NCBI GenBank assembly: GCA_020724885.1
Contig: DYGD01000001.1
Location: 7,018 to 65,839 of the forward strand
Reading direction: 5' to 3'
Length of the DNA stretch: 58,822 nucleotides
Source of the DNA: Candidatus Paceibacter sp.
Lineage (GTDB): Bacteria; Patescibacteriota; Minisyncoccia; Phycocordibacterales; BOKC01
The notes under the pieces were generated by a model, which saw only the letters and a list, made by a program, of their open reading frames with translations, was not told where the DNA came from and did no database searches. Position 1 is the first letter of the stretch. Every line of letters starts with the position of its first letter. Below, piece after piece: positions 50,028-58,292 of the stretch. A program made the position numbers and the translations under genes.

Positions 50028-50609
50028 CTAAGGCTGTTCCGGGCCCTGAGTGTCAAGAAATCTCAATTGAGGCAAACAACAGATCGCGGTGGCAGAGACC
50101 GAAGTCGATAACTGCGAACACTGGACTTCCCACCTCTGTTGGGTCGCGTGCGGTCTTGAATAATTAATTGTCCTATTTCCACAATCCCCGCCTCCGCCGG
50201 TCAAAATTTCTCCCGGGACACAAGAAACCGAGGCGGTTGAAGAATTAGAAGATATTCCAGACCTTCTCTGACAAGAGAAAGATTCAACTCCCGACCAGAC
50301 GGCTGCTCCCGCGCTATCTTCCGCCACTAAAACTTTCCCGGCCCCCGGTTCACCACCACCAATTGTTATCGTGCCGCCAAATTCAGCGGGGCCTTGAGCA
50401 AAAAAACCGCCTGCTGTGGCCAAAAAAGTATCAACCCAAAGCGTTCCGGTTTTTGTCTGCGTGCTATCGCCAACATTGACTGGGGCCGGAGTATTGCCGC
50501 CAAAAGGAGATTCAGTCGGACCTGCCCATTGGGCAAAAACAAAGCCAATACCGAAAGAAAACAAAACTCCTACGATTATAATTTTGATACTGTCAGTATA
50601 TTTTTTCAT
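50028..50609 (-). CDS. Secreted protein with Cys-rich C-terminal domain
   Basis: 193 residues: signal peptide (about 1-26, FGIGFVFA), a Pro/Gly-rich stretch (GPTESPFGGNTPAPVNVGDS) of a kind common in CPR surface proteins, and a C-terminal domain with seven Cys (SFSCQRRSG, SCVPGE, GGGDCGN, AICC). Unknown function. Confidence 0.7.
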   Translation of the reverse strand: MKKYTDSIKIIIVGVLFSFGIGFVFAQWAGPTESPFGGNTPAPVNVGDSTQTKTGTLWVDTFLATAGGFFAQGPAEFGGTITIGGGEPGAGKVLVAEDSAGAAVWSGVESFSCQRRSGISSNSSTASVSCVPGEILTGGGGDCGNRTINYSRPHATQQRWEVQCSQLSTSVSATAICCLPQLRFLDTQGPEQP

Positions 50610-50630
50610 GATAAAAAGTTAGGTAAATTA

Positions 50631-50975
50631 TTAATTTCTATTTAAACGATTTTCAATTATTTCTCTCTCTTCCGGCGAAAGAATTTTGGCTTCAACGTCA
50701 GCGCCCAAAACCTTTCTCTCAATTTCCCTTCTTTCATCCAACCCCAAATCCCTTCTAGCCCAGCCGGCAAGCAGGCGATTTTCAATTTCTTGGCGATCTT
50801 CCAGTGTTAAAATCCTTCTGCCTTCTTGAACTTCCACAAAAAAACTTGTTTCTGACTTAATTATAACAAGTAGCAAAATAACCGCCACCGAGATAGCGCT
50901 AAAAAGCGCCAAATAATACCACTTGACCCTCTTTAACCTTTTTTCCAATTCTTGTGAATAAGTTTTGTGAGTCAT
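50631..50975 (-). CDS. Single-pass membrane protein with charged helical tail
   Basis: 114 residues: basic N-terminus, one membrane helix (about 20-41), then a charged predicted helical region with a repeated segment, LTLEDRQEIENRLL and LSPEEREIIENRL, separated by LGLDERREIERKVL. Three copies of an (L/D)xxEEREIIENRL-type unit. Family unknown. Confidence 0.6.
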   Translation of the reverse strand: MTHKTYSQELEKRLKRVKWYYLALFSAISVAVILLLVIIKSETSFFVEVQEGRRILTLEDRQEIENRLLAGWARRDLGLDERREIERKVLGADVEAKILSPEEREIIENRLNRN

Positions 50976-50991
50976 AATTATCTCGACACAA

Positions 50992-51009
50992 ATTCGTGGA
51001 TTGGTGCCA
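50992..51009. repeat. Dispersed TTCGTGGATTGGTGTCG motif, copy 4
   Basis: ATTCGTGGATTGGTGCCA in the spacer between two secreted/membrane-protein genes. Confidence 0.55.
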
Positions 51010-51019
51010 GGTTATTTTT

Positions 51020-52318
51020 CTAAATTTCTCTAAAGAACAAACCACCCGGGATAATAAATGTAACCGGACAATCATAAAATTCTATGCCTCCATCAACAGA
51101 GACCTGAGTAAATTTAGGCCCTACAGTGACATAAGAAACTTCGCAGGTTGATCCATCGCAGATATCCACCCCGCCATCACCACTCCAGACGTATTCATAT
51201 TCGTCTCTACCTCCTTCACCCCCTTCTCCTCCTCCACCTTCTAACACCTCCACCCTCCAGATAACAGTATCATAAAGGAAGAAAAATTTGCCCCCATAAA
51301 AACTCTCACCTTCAGCTGAACAAGTCACATCCGTCACATCCGGCGGCGGGTCTTGGGGGTCCGGCACTGTAAATCTCACTTCAGTTGTCTTATCTAACAG
51401 TGAACCTGAAACAATAAAAGAATATTGCCCGTCCGCAACCGACTCTCCAACACTTATTCTAAGGGTTATATTGCAATTAGGATTGCATGGGTTATCACCC
51501 TCAACCTGACTAACAAATATTCCATCAAAAGGATCGGAATTATAACCAATTGTCACCCCCTCTGAATTCCCACTTACAAGCTCTAGATTTACAGAAACAT
51601 CCGCAGAAGTTCCGGCTGGAATTGCTATTTCATAATCTGGAGAAGAGTTAGATATTGAGTAGTCAAAAATTTCCGACTGCGCGTCAGGCAATCCATACCA
51701 AACATTAGGCCAGGAATTGGTCCTGTCTCCAAAATAGAGCCAGCCGACCACCGGCCCGCCCCAAGTAGCACCAATCAATTTGCCCAAATTTGGATCATAA
51801 GTCACTCCGCCGTTTCCATCTAGCTGTGGAGAAGAATGATTATTGCCAGACATTGAAACCCAGCCATCCCAACCGTCGTCTGGGTCATCCGCTCCGGCTA
51901 AAAATCTAGCCCAACCTCTGACTTTACCGTCTCCGAAAACAATATTGGCGTTGACGGACTCGGTGCCAGAACCGGACGGAAAACTGGACAAACCGCCAAA
52001 CTGAAGCCAACCAATGTTGGAAGACCAAGCAGAGCCGGTTAAGTTGCCGGTTGAGCTATTTACCTGCACCGAATAATCAACCGAGCTGGGCGGACAATTT
52101 TCCGTCCCCTCCGACAAATTAACCTCGCAGGAATTAAAGCTGACCCAGCCGATATTAGAAGACCAAGCAGAGCCGTAAAGAGAAACATTTGAAGCCGGCA
52201 ATCCCCCGCCGATTTGGGCTTTGACAATATGATGACCAACAAAGAAGACAGAAACTGTGCTCAAAAAAACAGCGGAGAAAAACGAGGCGCGAAATAGATT
52301 CTCTCTCATCTTTTCCAT
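51020..52318 (-). CDS. Secreted surface protein with AWSxNIGW repeats
   Basis: 432 residues: signal segment (about 12-34), then repeats GSAWSSNIGWVSFNS, GSAWSSNIGWLQFGG and GATWGGPVVGWLYFGD, a short beta-strand repeat I associate with CPR surface proteins, and a C-terminal region with Ig-like character and an acidic/Gly linker (GGGGEGGEGGRDEYEY). The -10-like TATATT 7 nt before the ATG suggests a leaderless start. Confidence 0.75.
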   Translation of the reverse strand: MEKMRENLFRASFFSAVFLSTVSVFFVGHHIVKAQIGGGLPASNVSLYGSAWSSNIGWVSFNSCEVNLSEGTENCPPSSVDYSVQVNSSTGNLTGSAWSSNIGWLQFGGLSSFPSGSGTESVNANIVFGDGKVRGWARFLAGADDPDDGWDGWVSMSGNNHSSPQLDGNGGVTYDPNLGKLIGATWGGPVVGWLYFGDRTNSWPNVWYGLPDAQSEIFDYSISNSSPDYEIAIPAGTSADVSVNLELVSGNSEGVTIGYNSDPFDGIFVSQVEGDNPCNPNCNITLRISVGESVADGQYSFIVSGSLLDKTTEVRFTVPDPQDPPPDVTDVTCSAEGESFYGGKFFFLYDTVIWRVEVLEGGGGEGGEGGRDEYEYVWSGDGGVDICDGSTCEVSYVTVGPKFTQVSVDGGIEFYDCPVTFIIPGGLFFREI

Positions 52319-52427
52319 TAGTATAAATATACCCTAAAAAGAAAAAAGGGGAAGACACAAAGCCCCCGCTTAAGCGGGGGCTTTGTTCGGGCAAGAGAGA
52401 TAGAGCTATGCCCGTAAAAACTCAAAT

Positions 52428-53003
52428 TTATCTAGCCGTACAACTCTTCCAAAGATTCAAGAATGCATTGAAGTCATCTTGGCCAACAACGCCATCGCTA
52501 TTGATATCAGCGGCGACATCCTTTTGAGACCAGACGTTTAGATAAGCTGTAAGATCTCTAGTGTCAATTGTGGCATCTTTGTTAAAGTCAGCAACGACAC
52601 ATTTTGTGATACTACCCGGATTCGGCTGGCATCCTTGTCGCCAAGCGGACATAAAGGCGCGGAAATCTGATCTATCAATAACCCCATCGCCATTGATGTC
52701 AGCCCTTATCTCTCTAGCAGTCCAATCACCCAAGAAAGCAATTATGTCTCTTGTATCAACGGCAGAATCGCCATTCCAATCAACAAAACAATCAGAGCCA
52801 CGAGTTCCGGTAAAAGAGCCGGAAGGCGCGACCTTAATAATACCGAGGTTTCCAGATTGAATTTTTATGGGGCTCACGGAATAAGGCGTAATTGATTTGG
52901 CTTTGTTTTCGCCAACTTCAGCCGCCGAAGCGGAACCAACAAAAGCGAATACCGCCATCAACAGAACAGTCAAACCAGACATAAAGATTATTTGTTTTTT
53001 CAT
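52428..53003 (-). CDS. Secreted protein with two dockerin-type modules
   Basis: 191 residues: signal peptide (1-27, cleavage near ASAAE), a linker, then four calcium-loop repeats: DWNGDSAVDTRDIIAFLGDW, DINGDGVIDRSDFRAFMSAW, DFNKDATIDTRDLTAYLNVW and DINSDGVVGQDDFNAFLNLW. Pairs of such loops make a type I dockerin. No cohesin is seen here. Confidence 0.8.
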   Translation of the reverse strand: MKKQIIFMSGLTVLLMAVFAFVGSASAAEVGENKAKSITPYSVSPIKIQSGNLGIIKVAPSGSFTGTRGSDCFVDWNGDSAVDTRDIIAFLGDWTAREIRADINGDGVIDRSDFRAFMSAWRQGCQPNPGSITKCVVADFNKDATIDTRDLTAYLNVWSQKDVAADINSDGVVGQDDFNAFLNLWKSCTAR

Positions 53004-53096
53004 AATATAATCTTATAATTAATAAGATAATTTCGCACGATACTTAACCTCGACCAAATCTAAAGACGGACAGAGCTGGAGATGCTTACATTAAAC

Positions 53097-53125
53097 TTGA
53101 CCCAAAAAATGATTTAGGGTATCAT
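53097..53125 (+). promoter_or_regulatory. nusA promoter
   Basis: TTGACC and TATCAT with a 17-nt spacer. A 7-bp hairpin GTTCGCC/GGCGAAC with a CGAAA loop (53139-53157) lies in the leader. Confidence 0.6.
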
Positions 53126-53184
53126 AAAATTACTGATGGTTCGCCCGAAAGGCGAACTTAATTTTTAAAAATTCAACACAAAAT

Positions 53185-54372
53185 ATGTTTGATCTAAAAG
53201 TAATAAATTCCGTTCTGGAACAACTGGAACAGGAAAGGGGTATACCCAGAGAAAAAGCTCTTGAGGCCATAGAGGCGGCGCTGGCCACTGCATATAAAAA
53301 AGAATACGGCGAACGTGGCCAAATCATAAAAGCTGAATTCAACCCGCAAAATGGCGAAGTCAGATTCTCTCAAGTAAAAGTGGTAATGGACAAAAATATC
53401 GCGACAGAAGACAAAGAAGAATTTGAAGAAATTTTGACAGCCAGAAGGGAAGACGATGGAGGAGACGAGAGGCCGACGAAAGAATTATTCAACCCCGAAC
53501 ACCATATTTGGATTGAAGACGCGAAAAAAGTAAAAAAAGACGTGGAGATCGGTGAAGAACTGACATTTCCCTTGGAAACCAAGGGCGAATTTGGCCGAAT
53601 CGCTTCCCAAACTGCCAAACAAGTAATTATCCAGAAAATCAGAGAGGCCGAGAAAATTTCTGTACTGAAGGAGTACGGGGAGCAGGAAGGAGAAATAATA
53701 AGTGGCACCGTTCAGAGAATAGAGAGAGGTAGTGTTTTTATTGATGTGGGCAAAGCAACCGGTATCTTGTCTTATGAAGATCAAATCCCAGGCGAGAGAT
53801 TCTCGCAAGGAGAACGGGTACGGGCTTTCCTCTACAAAGTAGAGGAAAGCCCGAGAGGTGTTTTTTTACGCCTGTCTCGCACCAACCCGAAATTCCTAGA
53901 AAAACTTTTTGAAATGGAAGTGCCTGAAATCAGCGCGGGAATAGTAGTCGTAAAAAATATTGCCAGAGAAGCCGGTTCCCGCTCAAAAATAGCGGTGGTC
54001 TCAAAAGACGAACACATTGACCCAGTCGGTTCAATGGTCGGGCAAAGAGGCGTCAGGGTTTCCACAGTTATGTCCGAACTTGGGGGCGAAAAGGTTGATA
54101 TAATAGAGTGGTCAGAAGACCCGAAGAAATTTGTTGAGGATGCTTTGTCACCGGCCAAAGTGATAGAAGTGGAAGTTGAAGAAGGGGAGAACAAAGCCGT
54201 AGCTCTAGTAACGGAAGACCAGCAATCACTGGCAATTGGGCGAGGTGGACAAAACGTCCGTTTGGCCGCTAAACTGACAGGTTGGAAAATAGACGTCAGA
54301 TCAACCAAGGGAGAAAATCTGGCCGAGGCCGATGTCTCCGGAAAAACCGAGATAAAAGAGCAAGAAATTTAA
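53185..54372 (+). CDS. nusA: Transcription termination/antitermination factor NusA
   Basis: 395 residues: N-terminal RNA-polymerase-binding domain (1-130), S1 domain (about 165-225, EIISGTVQRIERGSVFIDVGKATGIL), KH1 (GSMVGQRGVRVSTVMSELGGEKVDIIEW) and KH2 (SLAIGRGGQNVRLAAKLTGWKIDV). No C-terminal acidic repeats. Works with uS10, encoded earlier in the window. Confidence 0.96.
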   Translation: MFDLKVINSVLEQLEQERGIPREKALEAIEAALATAYKKEYGERGQIIKAEFNPQNGEVRFSQVKVVMDKNIATEDKEEFEEILTARREDDGGDERPTKELFNPEHHIWIEDAKKVKKDVEIGEELTFPLETKGEFGRIASQTAKQVIIQKIREAEKISVLKEYGEQEGEIISGTVQRIERGSVFIDVGKATGILSYEDQIPGERFSQGERVRAFLYKVEESPRGVFLRLSRTNPKFLEKLFEMEVPEISAGIVVVKNIAREAGSRSKIAVVSKDEHIDPVGSMVGQRGVRVSTVMSELGGEKVDIIEWSEDPKKFVEDALSPAKVIEVEVEEGENKAVALVTEDQQSLAIGRGGQNVRLAAKLTGWKIDVRSTKGENLAEADVSGKTEIKEQEI

Positions 54373-54379
54373 TCAAAAT

Positions 54380-54907
54380 ATGAATCTTCTACACGACATA
54401 GCGCCCGGCAGCATTGAAAAGATGAATGTCATCGTGGAAATTCCGCGCGGATCAAAAAACAAATACGAAATTGACAAAGAAACCGGCCTGATCGCCCTAG
54501 ATCGGACAATGCACACCGCCCAGGACTACCCGGTTGATTATGGTTTTGTACCTCAAACTCTTTGGGACGACAATGATGCTCTGGATGTAATTGTTTTAAC
54601 GACTTTTCCATTAATGCCGGGAATTTTGGTCCGAGCTAGACCGGTGGCTATTTTGAATATGACCGACGATGGCGACAATGACGACAAAGTAATCGCCGTG
54701 CCAACCGACGATCCGCGGTTTGCCGAAACACACGACCTCGCCGACATAAACAAGCACACCCTGAAAGAGATCGAGCACTTTTTTTCTACTTACAAAAAAC
54801 TCCAGAACAAAGAAGTCGCGGTTTTGGGCTTCAAGGGTAGAGACGAGGCACAAAAGGCCTTTTTGAAATCGATTGAATTATACAAAAATAAATCCAGCCA
54901 AAAATGA
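54380..54907 (+). CDS. ppa: Inorganic pyrophosphatase, family I
   Basis: 175 residues: VEIPRGSKNKYEID, DYPVDYGFVPQTLWDDNDALDVIV with the catalytic aspartates, and VIAVPTDDPRF. Hydrolyses PPi. Starts 7 nt after nusA, so the two form an operon. Confidence 0.96.
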   Translation: MNLLHDIAPGSIEKMNVIVEIPRGSKNKYEIDKETGLIALDRTMHTAQDYPVDYGFVPQTLWDDNDALDVIVLTTFPLMPGILVRARPVAILNMTDDGDNDDKVIAVPTDDPRFAETHDLADINKHTLKEIEHFFSTYKKLQNKEVAVLGFKGRDEAQKAFLKSIELYKNKSSQK

Positions 54908-55023
54908 GTAAGAGATTGCCGACTAATTCGTCTTAACTAACGCAAAGATTGCTTTTCCAAAAGCGAATCAAAATTAAATTATTAGCATTAATAACATCGT
55001 TTATTATTAACCAACAGAAAACT

Positions 55024-56064
55024 ATGAAAAAGATTTTTCTTTTTGCTTTATTGGGAGTAATTATATTAGGCGCCCCGGTTTACGCTGAAGAGACCGAAGC
55101 CCCATCTCACCGAATTGAAGGAGAGATGGAGAGAACGCTTGATACAACTACGATTTTTAACCCCGAAGAAGACGCTTCCGGTGTCAGACCAAACGTCGTG
55201 AACCCCGGACAGCCGGCGGCAATCACTCCCGGAAGAATCGCCCCAGCCCCGGGACGACTAGCCCCAGGCAGAGTTAACCTAACGCAAATATCGACCCTGA
55301 TTCCGTCTGAAGACAGAATCTTTGGTGATTTAAACGGCGATGGTCATGTGGATTTCACCGATTTTAAAATCCTAGTTGAGTCGTTTGGGCCATGCTCACT
55401 TTTAAAATCAAGTTGCCCGGCCGATCTAAATGACGACAAAACCGTAAACACCCTGGACGCTCTTCTACTCCTGAACAATTTTACTCGTTATGGAGATGAT
55501 ATGCCCGGGATTGCTTCGTCGCTAGAAAGATGCCAGTCCATAAGAACAGCCGAACTACAGAGAAGGTGTTTGTCGGTCTCAATGCAAGAGGCAGAAGTGT
55601 CATTAAGGGCCAAGAATGTAGCCCCGATTTTGGCAGAAAGAATGGCTATGAGGGCCGAGAACGCCGAAAGCGCCCCAGAGCAAGTAGGTGTGAGAGTTGA
55701 AATGCGGGTTAGAGCTTATCTGGGCTATATGAGCAATATGCTTATCAGAATGACCGCCGCTATTGAGAGATTGGAAGGTTTGGCAGACAGAATTGATTCC
55801 CGAATCCAAAAAATTGAAGCGGAGAGTGGTGCTGACTTATCAAATGCCAAAAGCGTTTTAACAGAAGCCAGGAGGCAAATTGAAATAGCCAAAGCCAGCC
55901 ATGCCACGGTTTCTCAAAATTACGAAGAAATTCTCGAAGGCGAAAACCTGACCGAAGAATTTGCCAGAATCAGAGAACTGGTGCAAAAATTGAGAGATGA
56001 AATCAAAAATGTTCACCAATCTCTGGTTGGTGTTATCAACATTATCGGATCCAGTATTAATTAA
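55024..56064 (+). CDS. Secreted dockerin-like protein with C-terminal coiled coil
   Basis: 346 residues from ATG 55024: signal peptide (1-20, PVYAEE), Pro-rich linker, two calcium-loop repeats (DLNGDGHVDFTDFKILVESF, DLNDDKTVNTLDALLLLNNF), and a helical C-terminal half (about 190-346) with coiled-coil character. Track ORF is 25 residues longer; that part is spacer. Probably an operon with the small gene downstream. Confidence 0.75.
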   Translation: MKKIFLFALLGVIILGAPVYAEETEAPSHRIEGEMERTLDTTTIFNPEEDASGVRPNVVNPGQPAAITPGRIAPAPGRLAPGRVNLTQISTLIPSEDRIFGDLNGDGHVDFTDFKILVESFGPCSLLKSSCPADLNDDKTVNTLDALLLLNNFTRYGDDMPGIASSLERCQSIRTAELQRRCLSVSMQEAEVSLRAKNVAPILAERMAMRAENAESAPEQVGVRVEMRVRAYLGYMSNMLIRMTAAIERLEGLADRIDSRIQKIEAESGADLSNAKSVLTEARRQIEIAKASHATVSQNYEEILEGENLTEEFARIRELVQKLRDEIKNVHQSLVGVINIIGSSIN

Positions 56065-56082
56065 AAAAATAACCAACAAAAT

Positions 56083-56415
56083 ATGGACAATTTCGGAACA
56101 AATCAAACAAATCCCGGATCGCCGGTACCGGGAAACAAGTCGGCGAAATCTTCTTTGGGACCGACTATTGGGCTTATTATTATCTTGGCTATGATAATCA
56201 TCGGCAGTTTGTATTTCTTCGTGAATGACAACGGAACGCTTCGGCCGACATCAGACGAGCCGAATGTAACCGACATTGAAAGAGAACTCGGGGATTTGAG
56301 GAATCTTGATGAGTCCGATGAGTTATCTGCCATTATGGCAGACCTTGAGGCCACCAACTTGGACAATCTGGATGCCGAGCTTGATGCCGCCGAGCAAGAA
56401 TTGTCCGAACTTTAA
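56083..56415 (+). CDS. Small membrane protein with acidic C-terminal region
   Basis: 110 residues: Asn/Gly/Pro-rich N-terminus, one membrane helix (about 27-48), then an acidic Leu-rich helix (LRNLDESDELSAIMADLEATNLDNLDAELDAAEQELSEL). Unknown; paired with the dockerin-like gene 19 nt upstream. Confidence 0.7.
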   Translation: MDNFGTNQTNPGSPVPGNKSAKSSLGPTIGLIIILAMIIIGSLYFFVNDNGTLRPTSDEPNVTDIERELGDLRNLDESDELSAIMADLEATNLDNLDAELDAAEQELSEL

Positions 56416-56437
56416 AACAAAAAAATAAAAGTTCAAA

Positions 56438-56470
56438 ACCGCCCCGACTTGCGTCGGGGCGGTTTTGTTT
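56438..56470 (+). terminator. Terminator of the 55.0-56.4-kb operon
   Basis: ACCGCCCCGAC and GTCGGGGCGGT, 11-bp stem, followed by TTTGTTTTG. Confidence 0.9.
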
Positions 56471-56564
56471 TGCAGGCAAAAACTTGAAAGTCGGCGACAA
56501 AAAAGATATAGTGCCTTGAATTACGAAACCCCTATTTCGTGATTCAAGATGTAATACACCAAAT

Positions 56565-57578
56565 ATGAATAACAAAGTTTTTCAAGCAACCATAAACAAG
56601 CTCGCAAATTCCGAAATGGAAATCATTTTGGAAATCAACAAAGATAAGCTGGAAGAAAGGCGGGCAAAAATACTCAAGCAATACGCCGAAAACACCGAAC
56701 TGCCCGGCTTTCGCAAAGGTAAGGCGCCGGAAAATCTCATTGTCGAGCGTGTCGGTGAAATCAAAATCCTTGAAGAAGCGGCTGAAGAAACCGTTCGGGA
56801 AATTTATCCGCAGGTCTTAGCCGAGCATCAGATCCAAGCCATCGGCCGGCCGGATGTCTCAATCACCAAACTGGCGCGCGGCAACGAGCTTGGAGTAAAA
56901 ATCAAAACAGCGGTGGTGCCGGAAGTAAAACTCGCCGATTACAAAAAAATCGCAACTGAAGATAAAAGTGTTGTCCAAGAAAATCCGGAAATCACCGACG
57001 AAGAGGTGGAAAAAGTTATTGAATCGGTGCAACAAGCGCGCAAGGACGGAGAAGGGAAGGTGCCAGAAATAGATGACGACTTCGCGCGGGAGCTCGGCAA
57101 CTTTGCCGACTTGGCAGATCTCAAACAAAAAATCAGAGAAAATTTGCGCCGAGATAAAAAACACCGAGAAAAAAGCAAAAAGCGAACAGCCATAATAGAC
57201 AAAATCATCAACAGCTCGAAAATTGAACTACCGGAAATTTTGGTTGCAAGCGAACTTGAAAAGATGCTGGCGGAATTTAAAGAACAGATTGAATCTGCCG
57301 GAATGGCCTTCAAAGATTATTTGGACAAAATTAAATCCGACGAAGAAAAGATCCGGAAAGATTGGCGTCCACAAGCGGAAAAAAGAGCCCAAGGCCAACT
57401 TGTTTTAAACAAAATTGCTGCCGTGGAAAACATCACTGCCGACCCAAAAATTCTTGAACAGGAAGTTGAAAAAATTATGCGCGAGTATCCGAGCGCCGAC
57501 AGAAGCCGCGCCGAAATTTTTGTTGAAACTATTCTAATCAACAACGCCGTGTTGGAGTTTCTGGAAAAGCAGGAGTAA
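56565..57578 (+). CDS. tig: Trigger factor lacking the PPIase domain
   Basis: 337 residues: the N-terminal ribosome-binding domain with PGFRKGKAPENLI (the tunnel-exit docking loop), then directly the helical C-terminal chaperone arms (VEKVIESVQQARKDGEGKVPEIDDDFARELG onward). No FKBP-like domain lies between them, unlike the 430-residue E. coli protein. A TAATAC stands 7 nt before the ATG, again a possible leaderless start. Confidence 0.92.
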   Translation: MNNKVFQATINKLANSEMEIILEINKDKLEERRAKILKQYAENTELPGFRKGKAPENLIVERVGEIKILEEAAEETVREIYPQVLAEHQIQAIGRPDVSITKLARGNELGVKIKTAVVPEVKLADYKKIATEDKSVVQENPEITDEEVEKVIESVQQARKDGEGKVPEIDDDFARELGNFADLADLKQKIRENLRRDKKHREKSKKRTAIIDKIINSSKIELPEILVASELEKMLAEFKEQIESAGMAFKDYLDKIKSDEEKIRKDWRPQAEKRAQGQLVLNKIAAVENITADPKILEQEVEKIMREYPSADRSRAEIFVETILINNAVLEFLEKQE

Positions 57579-57673
57579 AATATAATCTACCTGATTATTC
57601 TAAAGAAGCGCCGAGTCCAATTTCAACTTAGTCATTGGTGCTTGGTCATTGGGAATTCTTTAGGTCAATTAGG

Positions 57674-57708
57674 CCTGCCCCGTACCGAGCTTTGCTCTGG
57701 TACCGGGG
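57674..57708. other. Hairpin downstream of tig
   Basis: CCCCGTACC and GGTACCGGGG (one bulge) with an inner GAG/CTC pair. No T-run, so a weak terminator at best. Confidence 0.4.
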
Positions 57709-57735
57709 TTAATTAGAATAATTTTTAATATTTTT

Positions 57736-58206
57736 ATGTTAAACAAAAATCTAAATACCAAAGCCGGTTTCACTTTAATAGAGGTTCTCATCGTCATCGG
57801 TATTTTGGCGATCTTGGCTGGCATTGTTTTGGTCGCCATCAATCCGGGCCGGCAGTTCGCCCAAGCCCGCGACACTCAAAGAGCCAGCGCCGTCCACGCT
57901 ATTCTAAACGCTATCGGCCAAAATATGGCAGAAAATCGCGGCACTCTTGATTGTGAAAATGTAGAGATTCCCGAAGGAGAAGAACAAGCTAAAGAAATTT
58001 CTTCAGATTCGGAAAGTGGTGTGGACTTGTATGACTGTCTTGTTCCAAACTATCTAGCCGAGTTGCCGGTTGATCCGGAAGAAGGCGCTATGAATAAAAA
58101 TACTGGCGAATACGACACCGGCTATCAAATCTTCAAATCCGCGGGCGACCGAATCACCATCACCGCCCCTCACGCCGAGTTAGACGACATTTCGGTGACG
58201 AGGTAG
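57736..58206 (+). CDS. Type IV pilin (PilA-like)
   Basis: 156 residues: type III signal KAGFTLIEVLIVIGILAILAGIVLVAINP with Gly-1 and Glu+5, then a compact C-terminal domain with two Cys (LDCENVE, LYDCLVP) likely forming a disulfide loop. Separate from the main pilus operon; probably the major or a minor pilin. Confidence 0.88.
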   Translation: MLNKNLNTKAGFTLIEVLIVIGILAILAGIVLVAINPGRQFAQARDTQRASAVHAILNAIGQNMAENRGTLDCENVEIPEGEEQAKEISSDSESGVDLYDCLVPNYLAELPVDPEEGAMNKNTGEYDTGYQIFKSAGDRITITAPHAELDDISVTR

Positions 58207-58219
58207 GTTTTTAATTCAA

Positions 58220-58257
58220 CCCCCCGTCCCGCTGAAGCGGGACGGGGGGTTTGATTT
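58220..58257 (+). terminator. Terminator of the pilin gene
   Basis: CCCCCCGTCCCGC and GCGGGACGGGGGG, 13-bp stem, then TTTGATTTTTT. Confidence 0.9.
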
Positions 58258-58292
58258 TTTTACTTTTTACTCGCTACTTTCTACTTGTTAAC

